Positions 54,109-63,048 of a stretch of DNA of 64,000 nucleotides are shown here, in pieces; position 1 is the first letter of the stretch, and every line of letters begins with the position of its first letter. This DNA comes from Natribacillus halophilus (GTDB lineage Bacteria; Bacillota; Bacilli; Bacillales; Marinococcaceae), in contig NZ_FNEN01000009.1 of assembly GCF_900100185.1 (NCBI RefSeq), positions 1 to 64,000 on the forward strand. Direction: 5' to 3'. Position numbers and translations under genes: made by a program. A model generated the notes under the pieces. That model had not been told where the DNA came from. It was given only the letters and a program-made list of their open reading frames with translations, and did no database searches.

Positions 54109-56190
54109 ATGGAAGGTGAAGAACAGATATTTTCTCTCGATGTCGGCGGCCGGACCCTCTCTTTTGAAATCGGAAAACTTGCCAAACAGGCCAACGGCGC
54201 TGTTCTTGTCAAATACGGCGACAGCGTCGTACTGACAACCGCGACCGGTTCAAAAGAACCGAAGGATTTGCCGTTCTTTCCGCTAACCGTGAATTATGAA
54301 GAACGTTTATATGCGGACGGAAAAATTCCCGACGGTTTTATTAAACGGGAAGGGCGTCCATCGGAAGCGGCCACGCTCACGAGCCGGCTCATCGATCGGC
54401 CGATCCGACCGTTATTTCCCGATGGCTTTAGAAATGACGTTCAAGTCATCAGCACGGTGATGAGCGTCGATCAGGATGCTTCCCCGGAAATGGCGGCGAT
54501 GATTGGCTCTTCGCTCGCGATTTCGATTTCGGATCTCCCATTTGCCGGACCGATTGCCGGTGTGGAGATTGGCCTCGTGGATGGTGAATTCGTCGTTAAC
54601 CCTACGAGCACGCAGACAGAAGTGAGCGAAATGGAGTTAACGGTGGCAGGGACAAAGGATGCCATTAATATGGTAGAAGCTGCCGCGAGCGAAGTAAGTG
54701 AGGAAAAAATGCTGGAAGCGATTCTATTTGCCCACGAGGAGATTAAAAAAATCGTCGCATTCCAGGAAGATATCATCGCGCAGTGCGGCAAAGAGAAAAT
54801 GGAGGTTACGGTACAAAAGCCGGATGCTGATTTGGAGACAGAAGTACGTGACCAGGCTGAAGGCCAAATGAAAGATGCCGTGCTCGTTAAAGAGAAGCAT
54901 GCGCGTGATGTGGCTATTCAAGAGGTGGAAAACACCGTCGTTGATCATTTCGACGAAGACCAGCACGACGATGTAAAGGACATTTTGCAATCCCTCGTCA
55001 AGGAAGAGTTTCGCCGGTTAATTACGAAAGAAAAAATCCGCCCGGATGGTCGCGCCCCGGAAGAGATTCGCTCTCTTGCCTCTGAAGTTCAGCTGCTTCC
55101 GCGCACACACGGCTCGGGATTGTTTACGCGCGGACAAACACAAGCCCTTAGTGTTTGTACACTCGGTGCGCTCGGGGACGTACAGATCATCGATGGTCTC
55201 GGGCAGGAAGAGTCAAAACGGTTTATGCATCATTACAATTTTCCGCCATATAGCGTCGGGGAAACAGGGCCGATGCGCGCACCCGGACGGCGGGAAATCG
55301 GTCACGGTGCCCTTGGCGAGCGGGCTTTGGAAAGAGTGATTCCCGACGAGGATGAATTCCCGTACACGATACGTCTCGTTTCCGAGGTGTTGGAATCCAA
55401 CGGTTCCACGTCACAAGCGAGTATTTGCGCGAGCACCCTCGCGATGATGGATGCTGGCGTTCCGATTAAATCACCGGTGGCAGGCATTGCCATGGGCCTT
55501 GTCAAGGAAGACGATGACGTTAGCGTGCTCACCGACATTCAAGGTATGGAAGACGCGCTCGGGGACATGGATTTTAAAGTCGCAGGAACGTCTGAAGGCG
55601 TGACAGCCCTGCAAATGGACATCAAGATCCAGGGTATCACCCGTGAAGTGTTGGAAGAAGCCCTTGAACAGGCCCGAACCGCGCGCATGCAGGTGTTGAA
55701 AAACATGCTCGATGTCATCAGCACATCACGCCCCGAATTATCGGAATATGCACCGAAGATTCTCACGATGCATATCAAACCGGACAAGATTCGCGATGTC
55801 ATCGGACCGAGCGGTAAAATGATCAACCAGATCATCGAAGACACAGGTGTAAAAATCGACATTGAACAAGACGGCACCGTCTATATTTCTTCAACGGATG
55901 CGACCGCAAATGAAAAAGCAAAGCAAACGATTGAAGACATTGTTCGTGAGGTTGAAGTCGGGCAAATTTACGAAGGCAAGGTTAAACGGATCGAGAAATT
56001 CGGAGCTTTTGTGGAACTATTTAAGGGAAGAGACGGTCTCGTTCATATTTCACAGTTAGCGAAAGAACGCGTGAACAAAGTGGAAGATGTCGTGAAGATC
56101 GGCGATGCGGTCAAAGTAAAAGTGACTGAAATCGACAATCAGGGACGTGTCAACCTGTCACGCAAAGCGCTTTTGAGCGAAGAGGCCTAA
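54109..56190 (+). CDS. pnp: Polyribonucleotide nucleotidyltransferase (PNPase)
   Basis: Phosphorolytic 3'-5' exoribonuclease, 693 residues. Two RNase PH-like domains ([53 protein letters not shown]) flank a helical domain. A C-terminal KH domain ([17 protein letters not shown]) and S1 domain ([20 protein letters not shown] in part) follow. Ribosome site AAAGGAGG. Confidence 0.98.
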   Translation: MEGEEQIFSLDVGGRTLSFEIGKLAKQANGAVLVKYGDSVVLTTATGSKEPKDLPFFPLTVNYEERLYADGKIPDGFIKREGRPSEAATLTSRLIDRPIRPLFPDGFRNDVQVISTVMSVDQDASPEMAAMIGSSLAISISDLPFAGPIAGVEIGLVDGEFVVNPTSTQTEVSEMELTVAGTKDAINMVEAAASEVSEEKMLEAILFAHEEIKKIVAFQEDIIAQCGKEKMEVTVQKPDADLETEVRDQAEGQMKDAVLVKEKHARDVAIQEVENTVVDHFDEDQHDDVKDILQSLVKEEFRRLITKEKIRPDGRAPEEIRSLASEVQLLPRTHGSGLFTRGQTQALSVCTLGALGDVQIIDGLGQEESKRFMHHYNFPPYSVGETGPMRAPGRREIGHGALGERALERVIPDEDEFPYTIRLVSEVLESNGSTSQASICASTLAMMDAGVPIKSPVAGIAMGLVKEDDDVSVLTDIQGMEDALGDMDFKVAGTSEGVTALQMDIKIQGITREVLEEALEQARTARMQVLKNMLDVISTSRPELSEYAPKILTMHIKPDKIRDVIGPSGKMINQIIEDTGVKIDIEQDGTVYISSTDATANEKAKQTIEDIVREVEVGQIYEGKVKRIEKFGAFVELFKGRDGLVHISQLAKERVNKVEDVVKIGDAVKVKVTEIDNQGRVNLSRKALLSEEA

Positions 56191-56197
56191 AGGCAGA

Positions 56198-56226
56198 GAA
56201 ACTTGGTAAAAAGCCAAGTTTTTTTA
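56198..56226 (+). terminator. Rho-independent terminator after pnp
   Basis: AAACTTGG (56199-56206) pairs with CCAAGTTT (56214-56221), followed by TTTTT. It lies just after the pnp stop. Confidence 0.9.
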
Positions 56227-56290
56227 CTGTCTTATACAAGTAACATAACGCTTACACTCTCGCATAAACTGGGACGAGGGGTGAGCTTAA

Positions 56291-57322
56291 ATGATGTTTA
56301 AAACGAGGTTTTTGCAGGTACTTATAGGTTTTATCGTTGTCATCGTAGGCTTTACTGCCTGGTCATTTCCAGATACATCGGAAGAGACGGTAGATACATG
56401 GACAGAGGAAGCAGAAGATTTGCAAACCGAAGAGAGCAGCGAAGCGATTCGTGAACAGATTGAAGAGGCGAGAGATGAATTCGATGAACCCCCAGTCGAT
56501 GCCGTGGTCGATGATGTATGGAAAGGAATTCCCGGCTATAACGGCCGCGTCATCGATGTTCGTGAATCTTATGAAAATATGAAAGAACATGAACGCTATG
56601 AAGAAGAGCTCCTTGTTTTTCATGATACAGCCCCTGAGGTCACCTATAGAGATTTACCGCCGACGCCTTTTTACCGTGCCAATCCGAATAAGGAGATGGT
56701 CGGTTTTGTCATCAATGTCGCCTGGGGGAATGAACATCTGCCGACGATTTTGAACGAGTTAAATGAACAGGATGTACAAGCCACTTTTTTTCTGGAAGGG
56801 TCGTGGGTGCGTGACCAACCGCGCCTCGCGCGCATGATTCAGGAAGAAGGCCATGAAATTGGCAATCATGCTTACTCTCATCCTGATATGGCTTCACTGT
56901 CAGCCGAAGAGATTAAACAGGAACTGGAAAATACGAACGAAGTGATTGAAGCGACGCTGAATGAAGAACCGGACTGGTTCACCCCTCCTTCAGGCAGTTT
57001 CAGACATGAAGTGGTAGAGATTGCCCATGAGCTTGACATGTACACAGTGCTTTGGACCGTGGACACGGTGGATTGGCAAAACCCCGAACCGGATGCTATG
57101 GTAGAGCGAGTAGCAGATAACATTCATCCTGGGGCGACCGTCCTGATGCACCCGACAGAACCGACGGCAGAGGGCATCGGTGAAATGATTGAGCGTATTC
57201 AAAGGCAGGATTTGGAGATCGGTCCGATCTCATCCGTGATGAGTGAGAATCGCGTTACAGGCGGTACATCACAGGCACCAGCAGACGAAGAGGAGGCCGA
57301 CGAATATTGGTCCAACGAATGA
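56291..57322 (+). CDS. ylxY: YlxY-like polysaccharide deacetylase-family protein
   Basis: The 343-residue protein has an N-terminal membrane anchor (VLIGFIVVIVGFTAWSF), an acidic linker (about 28-120) and a NodB-type domain with GHEIGNHAYSHPDMASLS (HxxxH) and FTPPSGSFRHEVVEIA. In motif 1, where active enzymes have TFDDG or TFDISWGD, it reads VINVAWGNE, so the catalytic/metal-binding Asp residues are replaced. It may not act as a deacetylase. Same position as B. subtilis ylxY. The last 16 bases overlap mlpA. Confidence 0.88.
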   Translation: MMFKTRFLQVLIGFIVVIVGFTAWSFPDTSEETVDTWTEEAEDLQTEESSEAIREQIEEARDEFDEPPVDAVVDDVWKGIPGYNGRVIDVRESYENMKEHERYEEELLVFHDTAPEVTYRDLPPTPFYRANPNKEMVGFVINVAWGNEHLPTILNELNEQDVQATFFLEGSWVRDQPRLARMIQEEGHEIGNHAYSHPDMASLSAEEIKQELENTNEVIEATLNEEPDWFTPPSGSFRHEVVEIAHELDMYTVLWTVDTVDWQNPEPDAMVERVADNIHPGATVLMHPTEPTAEGIGEMIERIQRQDLEIGPISSVMSENRVTGGTSQAPADEEEADEYWSNE

Positions 57323-58557
57323 CACTAACGAATGGGGCGCGTGTTGTTTACGAGCCGATGGAGCACGTACGCTCGCTATCCATCGGCATTTGGATTTATA
57401 CAGGCTCCCGCGATGAAGAACAAGAGGAGAACGGGATCACCCACTTTCTCGAGCATATGCTTTTTAAAGGGACGCAGCAACGTTCAGCCACGGAAATTGC
57501 CGAAGCTTTTGACCGTATGGGCGGCTATGTGAATGCCTTTACGGCTAAGGAATATACATGCTTTTATGCAAAAGTGATCGATACCCACGCCCGGGAAGCG
57601 GTGGATATTCTTAGTGATATGTTTTTTAATCCGGCGTTTCCGGAAGAGGAAATTACGAAAGAACGCAATGTCGTCCTTGAAGAAATTCGCATGGTTGAGG
57701 ATACAGCTGACGATGTCGTCCACGACGACCTTGATGCAACCGCTTATGGAAACCATCCGCTGGGAAGGCCGATACTGGGGACCGAAGACACGGTTCCAAC
57801 CTTTAACAGGGAACAACTCAAGCATTTTATTCATAAGCACTACCGACCGGACAATGTCGTTGTGTCTCTGGCCGGGAAGATCGATGATTCACTTTTATCA
57901 TGTGTAGAAACGCAGTTTTCCGGATTTTTGGCGCAAAAGAGCAGCAATATTCAAGAAACACCTCCAGTCTTGAACGGGAATAAAGCAGCGCGGGCGAAGA
58001 GCATCGAACAGGCTCATCTTTGCCTGGGGTTTGATGGCGTTTCGATTCAGGACGAGCAAATTTATGCCATGGTCTTATTCAATCAGTTATTGGGGGGCAG
58101 CATGAGCAGTCGCCTGTTCCAGGAAATACGGGAGCAGCGGGGTCTGGCTTACGCCGTGTTCTCCCATCATATCGCTTATCGTGACGGGGGAATGTTGACG
58201 GTCTACGCGGGGAGCGCACCCCAGTACGTCGGTGAGATTTTAGACGCGACGATGGCCATGCTCGAACATTTTGCCAGCAAGCAGCTGAAAGACAATGAGC
58301 TGGAAAATGTAAAGTCGCAAGTTCAGGGGAGTCTTTTGCTCGGCTTGGAAAGCACGAGCAGTCGTATGAGCCGCAATGGCAAAAATGAATTAAGCCTCGG
58401 TTACCATCGTTCTCTCGACACGTTGACCGAAGAGATCGATGCCGTGTCCGCTCGGGATATACAGGCGGTGGCCGAAAAACTTTATAAAAGTGAATATGCC
58501 CTTTCCCTCATCAGCCCTGATGGTGAATGGCCGACAGGTTGTTCTATTTCCCGGTGA
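57307..58557 (+). CDS. mlpA: M16 family zinc protease MlpA (YmxG)
   Basis: Processing-peptidase-type protease of 416 residues. The inverted zinc motif HFLEH is in GITHFLEHMLFKGT, and the third ligand Glu in NVVLEEIRMVED. The C-terminal half has LNELSLGYHRSLDTL-like sequence and GGSMSSRLFQEIREQRGLAY in part. The TTG start at 57307 has AGGAGG 10 bases upstream in the end of ylxY and gives MVQRMTLTNG, aligned with B. subtilis MlpA. Confidence 0.93.
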   Translation: MVQRMTLTNGARVVYEPMEHVRSLSIGIWIYTGSRDEEQEENGITHFLEHMLFKGTQQRSATEIAEAFDRMGGYVNAFTAKEYTCFYAKVIDTHAREAVDILSDMFFNPAFPEEEITKERNVVLEEIRMVEDTADDVVHDDLDATAYGNHPLGRPILGTEDTVPTFNREQLKHFIHKHYRPDNVVVSLAGKIDDSLLSCVETQFSGFLAQKSSNIQETPPVLNGNKAARAKSIEQAHLCLGFDGVSIQDEQIYAMVLFNQLLGGSMSSRLFQEIREQRGLAYAVFSHHIAYRDGGMLTVYAGSAPQYVGEILDATMAMLEHFASKQLKDNELENVKSQVQGSLLLGLESTSSRMSRNGKNELSLGYHRSLDTLTEEIDAVSARDIQAVAEKLYKSEYALSLISPDGEWPTGCSISR

Positions 58558-58599
58558 CCGGCATAGCTATGTAAAAAGGGCCAACAAAAGGGGGAGCGC

Positions 58600-58836
58600 A
58601 TGAGGTTAAGTGAAATGAGCGCTAAAGAAATCGTCGACTTTGAACAAGGAGAACGGCTCGGGGTTCCCGGCCGTCTCGATGCCCGTGTCAACGCCTCAAC
58701 GGGTGAAATTGAAGCTTTTCTGTTTCCGACGTCGAGATGGAGTCCTTTTCGAAAGAATGAAGAAACGCTGGAAATACGCTGGCACCATATTCATACGATT
58801 GGTGAAGATATGATTATCGTTAATCGTTCAGTTTGA
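58600..58836 (+). CDS. ymxH: YlmC/YmxH family sporulation protein
   Basis: The 78-residue PRC-barrel-like protein: MRLSEMSAKEIVDFEQGERL, and the C-terminal IRWHHIHTIGEDMIIV. Members lie beside mlpA or in sporulation clusters of Bacilli; the role is unknown. Ribosome site AAAGGGGGAG. Confidence 0.9.
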   Translation: MRLSEMSAKEIVDFEQGERLGVPGRLDARVNASTGEIEAFLFPTSRWSPFRKNEETLEIRWHHIHTIGEDMIIVNRSV

Positions 58837-58868
58837 TGCGCCCGGCTGCCGCCGGCCGCATCTTTTTT
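58837..58868 (+). terminator. Rho-independent terminator after ymxH
   Basis: TGCG..CCGGC pairs with GCCGG..CGCA (58837-58860, one mismatch), followed by TCTTTTTTT. It separates mlpA-ymxH from dpaAB. Confidence 0.85.
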
Positions 58869-58886
58869 TAATTTCCCGATTTCTGT

Positions 58887-58925
58887 TCTCCCCTCCGACT
58901 TCCGGCCTCTGACCTCCGACTTCTG
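58887..58925. repeat. Heptad repeat element R6 (C-variant)
   Basis: The minus strand reads GAAGTCG GAGGTCA GAGGCCG GAAGTCG GAGGGGA. It has the same seven-base period as R1-R5 but with C in the sixth position of several units. It lies between the ymxH terminator and the dpaA promoter. Confidence 0.65.
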
Positions 58926-58931
58926 GATACT

Positions 58932-58960
58932 CACGTGACTGTGCTTCTGCACATATTCTA
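58932..58960 (+). promoter_or_regulatory. SigK-type promoter of dpaAB
   Basis: CACG (58932-58935) supplies the AC of a SigK -35; after a 17-base spacer, CATATTCTA (58952-58960) fits the -10 consensus CATANNNTA exactly. spoVF (dpaAB) of B. subtilis is a SigK operon, which supports the call. Confidence 0.65.
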
Positions 58961-58992
58961 TAAGGGCAGGGGCATAGAAGGAGGTGGAGATC

Positions 58993-59868
58993 ATTGAACA
59001 TGTCGCCGTTATCGGCGGAGACCGTAGGCAAATTCAACTGGTGCACACGCTCCAGAAGAATGTAGAGCAGATTTCGGTGGTCGGATTTGAAAAGATGCCT
59101 TTCTCTCATGCCAATATTAACGCTTGTACATTAGCGGAAGTTCCCTGGGAGCAATTGAACGCGATCCTATTTCCGATGAGTGGGGTAAAACCGGATGGCA
59201 AAGTGGAGGCTGACTATGCAGCCGAACCGCCTAAAGTCACCGGTGAGATGCTTGCACAACGGTCCAGCCGTTGCATGATCTTCACCGGTATTATGACCGA
59301 GTTTTTCCGGCAAAAGAATGTTGTCAAAGACGTCGTCTGTTGGATGGAAAGGGACGATGTCGCCGTTTATAATTCCATCCCTACAGCGGAAGGCGTGCTC
59401 ATGTTGGCGATGGAGAACACGGACGATACGATTCATGGTGCCGATGTTACCGTCGTAGGCTTTGGCCGTTGCGGACTGACCATTGCCGAACTGTTCAAAG
59501 CGGTGGGAGCGAAGGTCACCGTGATAACAGATGATATGACAGAACAGGCAAGGGCTTTTCAAGCGGGTCATGAAGTGAAAGAGCTGAGCCATCTCCCTGC
59601 TGCCCTGTCTACGTCCGACATCTGTGTCAACACCATCCCTCTCCTCGTTATAACAAAGGAGATGTTGCAGCAAGCCAATGAAAGAGGCTACATCCTCGAT
59701 ATTGCCAGTCGCCCCGGGGGGGTTGATATCAATGGTGCCCTTCAACTGGGACTGAACGCTCAAATTGCCCCCGGACTACCCGGAAAAGTTGCGCCCGGAA
59801 CGGCCGGGGACATTCTCGCTCAAGTGACCTTAGCGCTAATGAAATCTGAAAATAAGAAAGGAAGATAA
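58993..59868 (+). CDS. dpaA: Dipicolinate synthase subunit A, probable ATT start
   Basis: With DpaB it makes dipicolinic acid from a lysine-pathway intermediate in the mother cell. About 291 residues: HVAVIGGDRRQIQLV (Rossmann-like start), DDVAVYNSIPTAEGVLMLAME in part, VTVVGFGRCGLTIAELF (NAD(P) fold), DICVNTIPLLVI, ILDIASRPGGVD and APGLPGKVAPGTAG. The only in-frame starts after the stop at 58975 are GTG 58984, which lies in the AAGGAGGTG ribosome site, ATC 58990 and ATT 58993. ATT has ideal 8-base spacing. Confidence 0.9.
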   Translation: MEHVAVIGGDRRQIQLVHTLQKNVEQISVVGFEKMPFSHANINACTLAEVPWEQLNAILFPMSGVKPDGKVEADYAAEPPKVTGEMLAQRSSRCMIFTGIMTEFFRQKNVVKDVVCWMERDDVAVYNSIPTAEGVLMLAMENTDDTIHGADVTVVGFGRCGLTIAELFKAVGAKVTVITDDMTEQARAFQAGHEVKELSHLPAALSTSDICVNTIPLLVITKEMLQQANERGYILDIASRPGGVDINGALQLGLNAQIAPGLPGKVAPGTAGDILAQVTLALMKSENKKGR

Positions 59869-59871
59869 AAA

Positions 59872-60465
59872 ATGATGCTCGTCGGCAAACAGATCGGTTT
59901 TGGGTTGACGGGTTCCCACTGTACATTGGAAGAGGTCATTCCGATGATCAATGCCTTGCAGGCTGAAGGGGCAGAGGTGATCCCCTTCGTAAGTCACACG
60001 ATACAGACAACAGAGACGAAATTCGGCACGCCCAATCAGTGGCTGGAGTCCATCGAAAAGGCCGCCGGCCAGGAAGCGGTGAACTCGATTCCGAAAGCAG
60101 AACCTTACGGCCCGAAGACGCCGCTGGACGCCATGTTGATCGCACCGATGACCGGCAGTTCCGTGAGTAAATTTGCCAATGCCCAAACCGATTCTCCGGT
60201 GTTAATGGCAGCGAAAGCGACGTTAAGAAACAGCGCTCCGGTCGTATTGGCGATCTCCACGAATGATGCTCTCGGATTGAACGCGAGCAATTTGGCTAAA
60301 TTGTTACAAATGCACCACGTGTATCTCGTGCCGTTTGGTCAGGATAATCCTTATAAAAAACCGACGTCTCTTGTGGCCAGAATGGAAGATATTCCGCCAA
60401 CCATTGAAGCAGCGATACGTGGCGAGCAATATCAACCGCTCATCATAGAAAAGTTTGCTGATTAG
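59872..60465 (+). CDS. dpaB: Dipicolinate synthase subunit B
   Basis: Flavoprotein-like subunit of 197 residues: GKQIGFGLTGSHCTLEEV, SIPKAEPYGPKTPLDAMLIAPMTGSS in two parts, and AAKATLRNSAPVVLAISTND. It closely resembles B. subtilis SpoVFB. It follows dpaA by 3 bases and shares its promoter. Dipicolinate confers spore heat resistance. Confidence 0.95.
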   Translation: MMLVGKQIGFGLTGSHCTLEEVIPMINALQAEGAEVIPFVSHTIQTTETKFGTPNQWLESIEKAAGQEAVNSIPKAEPYGPKTPLDAMLIAPMTGSSVSKFANAQTDSPVLMAAKATLRNSAPVVLAISTNDALGLNASNLAKLLQMHHVYLVPFGQDNPYKKPTSLVARMEDIPPTIEAAIRGEQYQPLIIEKFAD

Positions 60466-60526
60466 TCGCTCATAGCTGTTGCCAAAATCCCTGGAGTCCT
60501 TTATTTTAAGAGGAGCAATCATATGT

Positions 60527-60532
60527 CATAAT
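60527..60532 (+). promoter_or_regulatory. Possible extended -10 of the asd-dapG promoter
   Basis: CATAAT preceded by TGT (TGn extension), 36 bases before the asd ATG; the -35 region (TTTTAA) is weak. GAGGAGG-type ribosome site (TTGAGGAGG, 60546-60554) follows. Confidence 0.35.
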
Positions 60533-60567
60533 GAAAGCAGCCAATTTGAGGAGGTACGAAAAAGGAA

Positions 60568-61617
60568 ATGACTGAACAAGGATTTAATGTCGCTGTCGTA
60601 GGTGCGACAGGGGCTGTTGGGCAACAGATGCTTAAAACGCTCGCGGAGCAAGCGTTTCCGATCAAATCATTGAAATTGTTATCATCATCGCGTTCGGCCG
60701 GCAAGCAAATGGAATTCGACGGAAAAACGTTAACAGTTGAAGAAGCAACCCCCGAATCATTCGATGGGGTGCAAGTGGCGCTTTTTTCCGCCGGCGGATC
60801 CGTTTCGAAAAAATTGGCGCCGGAGGCTGTCAAACGCGGCGCGATCGTCATCGACAATACGAGTGCCTATCGGCTTGCTGATGAGGTGCCGCTTGTCGTT
60901 CCGGAAATCAACGAAGCGGATATTCATAACCATCAGGGTATTATCGCCAATCCGAATTGTTCCACGATTCAAATGGCCGTTGCCCTGGAGCCGATCAAGC
61001 AAGCCTATGGCCTGAAAAAAGTCGTCGTCTCAACCTATCAAGCGGTGTCGGGTGCAGGTCTCGATGCTGTCGATGAAATGTATGAACAGACCGGTCAGAT
61101 CTTAAATGACGAAGACATTTCCCCGGAAGTGTTGCCGGTCTCCAAGGATGAAAAGCATTACCAGATCGCGTTTAACGCGCTCCCGCAAATCGATGTCTTC
61201 CAGGACAACGGCTATACGTTTGAAGAGATGAAAATGGTCAACGAGACGAAAAAGATTCTTCACGATCCGTCTCTTGCCGTCTCGGCGACGTGTGTACGCT
61301 TGCCTGTTGAAACCGGACACTCGGAATCCGTATATGTGGAAACGGAAAAGAGCGGGGCAACGACAAGCGATATGCAGGCTGTTTTGCAAGGCGGCGCAGG
61401 CATCACCCTGCAGGATGATCCCGCCACGCAGACTTATCCGCTGGCCACTGCTGCCAAAGGCTTACCCGACGTGTTTGTCGGGCGCGTGCGCCGGGATCTT
61501 GACGCGGAGAATGGCTATCATCTCTGGGTCGTTTCCGACAACTTGTTGAAAGGAGCCGCTTACAACTCCGTTCAGATTGCCGAAAGTCTCGTCAAGTTAG
61601 GGCTAATCAGGTCATGA
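60568..61617 (+). CDS. asd: Aspartate-semialdehyde dehydrogenase
   Basis: Reduces aspartyl phosphate to aspartate semialdehyde for lysine, threonine, methionine and diaminopimelate synthesis. The 349-residue protein has VAVVGATGAVGQQML (NADP), the catalytic Cys in IANPNCSTIQM, and RLPVETGHSESVYVE. It overlaps dapG by 4 bases, so the two enzymes are made together. Confidence 0.97.
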   Translation: MTEQGFNVAVVGATGAVGQQMLKTLAEQAFPIKSLKLLSSSRSAGKQMEFDGKTLTVEEATPESFDGVQVALFSAGGSVSKKLAPEAVKRGAIVIDNTSAYRLADEVPLVVPEINEADIHNHQGIIANPNCSTIQMAVALEPIKQAYGLKKVVVSTYQAVSGAGLDAVDEMYEQTGQILNDEDISPEVLPVSKDEKHYQIAFNALPQIDVFQDNGYTFEEMKMVNETKKILHDPSLAVSATCVRLPVETGHSESVYVETEKSGATTSDMQAVLQGGAGITLQDDPATQTYPLATAAKGLPDVFVGRVRRDLDAENGYHLWVVSDNLLKGAAYNSVQIAESLVKLGLIRS

Positions 61618-62834
61618 AGATCGCTGTGCAAAAATACGGCGGAACGTCCGTGCAATCGGAAACGTTGCGCCAAAAAGCAGCCGGCCATGTCAAACAGGCG
61701 GTGCAGGACGGCTATAAAGTCGTCGTCGTTGTCTCGGCTATGGGGCGCATGAATGACCCCTACAGCACTGACACATTGTTAAGTCTGATCACAGGTGATG
61801 ACGGGCAATTGCCGGGACGTGAACAGGATATGCTGCAAGCGTGCGGGGAAGTCATTTCTTCTGTTGTCTTTACCAATCTGCTGATTTCCGAAGGCCTAAA
61901 AGCGTCGGCGCTTACGGGTAAGCAAGCAGGATTTCGGACAACGGAAGAATTTGGCGAGGCGCGTATTACGCAAATGCAGCCTGAGCCTGTGCTCGCGCGT
62001 TTGCATGAAGTGGATGTCGTCGTCGTTGCCGGTTTTCAGGGAGAATCGGAAAGCGGGGAAACGACAACGCTGGGAAGGGGCGGAAGTGATACTTCCGCCA
62101 CCGCGCTTGGCGCGGCCTTAAAGGCGAAAACCGTCGATATTTTCACCGATGTTGAGGGCATTATGACCGCCGACCCTCGCATCGTTAATGATGCCCGGCC
62201 CATGAAGTCACTCACTTATACGGAAGTGGCGAATCTGGCCCATCAGGGAGCGAAAGTTATCCATCCGCGGGCCGTCGAAATCGCCATGCATGCGGAAGTG
62301 CCGATTCGCATTCGCTCCCTCACTTCAGACGGCGACGGCACGCTCGTCTCTTCCACCCATGGCAGCGCCCCCGGGAGCGATGTACAGGAGCGGCTCATCA
62401 CCGGCATCACTTATCTCAAAGGCATTACACAAGTGATCGTTTCGAAGGAACGGGAGGATCTTGAAGCGCCTTCCCTTATTTTCGAGCGCATGGCGGCGGA
62501 AGGGATCAGCGTTGACTTTATTAATATTGATACCACCTCCATCGTTTTTACCATCCCGGAAGCAAAGAGCCAACAGGTGGAACGAAAACTGGTCGATGCC
62601 AACTACCCGCCGACGCTTTTGCACGGCTGTGCCAAGGTTTCAGCCGTCGGTGCGGGAATGACGGGCGTTCCGGGTGTGGTATCCCGCATCACCCTCGCCC
62701 TTCATGAAGCGGGGATCGATATTTTGCAGGCCACAGACTCGCACACGACCATTTGGGTCCTCGTCCGCGAAGAAGAGCTGAATGATGCCGTTAACGCGCT
62801 TCATGGGGTGTTCAAACTGGCCGACAATCAGTGA
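61614..62834 (+). CDS. dapG: Aspartokinase I (DapG type)
   Basis: Phosphorylates aspartate. The 406-residue protein begins MKIAVQKYGGTSVQSETLR, has VVVVSAMGRMNDPY, LGRGGSDTSATALGAALKA and C-terminal ACT domains (about 270-406). It matches the monofunctional DapG, which in B. subtilis is inhibited by diaminopimelate. In B. subtilis dapA follows; here there is a terminator. Confidence 0.96.
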   Translation: MKIAVQKYGGTSVQSETLRQKAAGHVKQAVQDGYKVVVVVSAMGRMNDPYSTDTLLSLITGDDGQLPGREQDMLQACGEVISSVVFTNLLISEGLKASALTGKQAGFRTTEEFGEARITQMQPEPVLARLHEVDVVVVAGFQGESESGETTTLGRGGSDTSATALGAALKAKTVDIFTDVEGIMTADPRIVNDARPMKSLTYTEVANLAHQGAKVIHPRAVEIAMHAEVPIRIRSLTSDGDGTLVSSTHGSAPGSDVQERLITGITYLKGITQVIVSKEREDLEAPSLIFERMAAEGISVDFINIDTTSIVFTIPEAKSQQVERKLVDANYPPTLLHGCAKVSAVGAGMTGVPGVVSRITLALHEAGIDILQATDSHTTIWVLVREEELNDAVNALHGVFKLADNQ

Positions 62835-62856
62835 AAAAATATCCGGATTGATGTGG

Positions 62857-62883
62857 TTGCACGCCCGCGGGCGTGCTTTTTTC
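62857..62883 (+). terminator. Rho-independent terminator after dapG
   Basis: GCACGCCC (62859-62866) pairs with GGGCGTGC (62869-62876), followed by TTTTTT. It ends asd-dapG and isolates rnjB. Confidence 0.9.
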
Positions 62884-62916
62884 AGCTTCACACAAAAATA
62901 TCCCAGACATTTTGAC

Positions 62917-62946
62917 TTGTCTTGATCACGATGATTAGGGTATACT
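62917..62946 (+). promoter_or_regulatory. Candidate SigA promoter of rnjB
   Basis: TTGTCT (62917-62922), an 18-base spacer and TATACT (62941-62946). It lies between the dapG terminator and the rnjB ribosome site AGGAGG. Confidence 0.45.
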
Positions 62947-63048
62947 GACTATCAGTTCATTCGTTCGGGAAAGATCATGTTCTCATCGTGAAAGGTCAGC
63001 CTTTCACTTTCAAATCGGAAACAACCAAATCATTAGGAGGAACTGATA

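Noticed and set aside
54621-55020. Acidic helical insert in pnp as an unusual domain
   Set aside because: This is the normal helical linker between the two RNase PH domains of PNPase.
62912-62946. TTGACT (62912-62917) with TATACT as the rnjB promoter
   Set aside because: The spacer would be 23 bases; TTGTCT five bases on gives an 18-base spacer instead.
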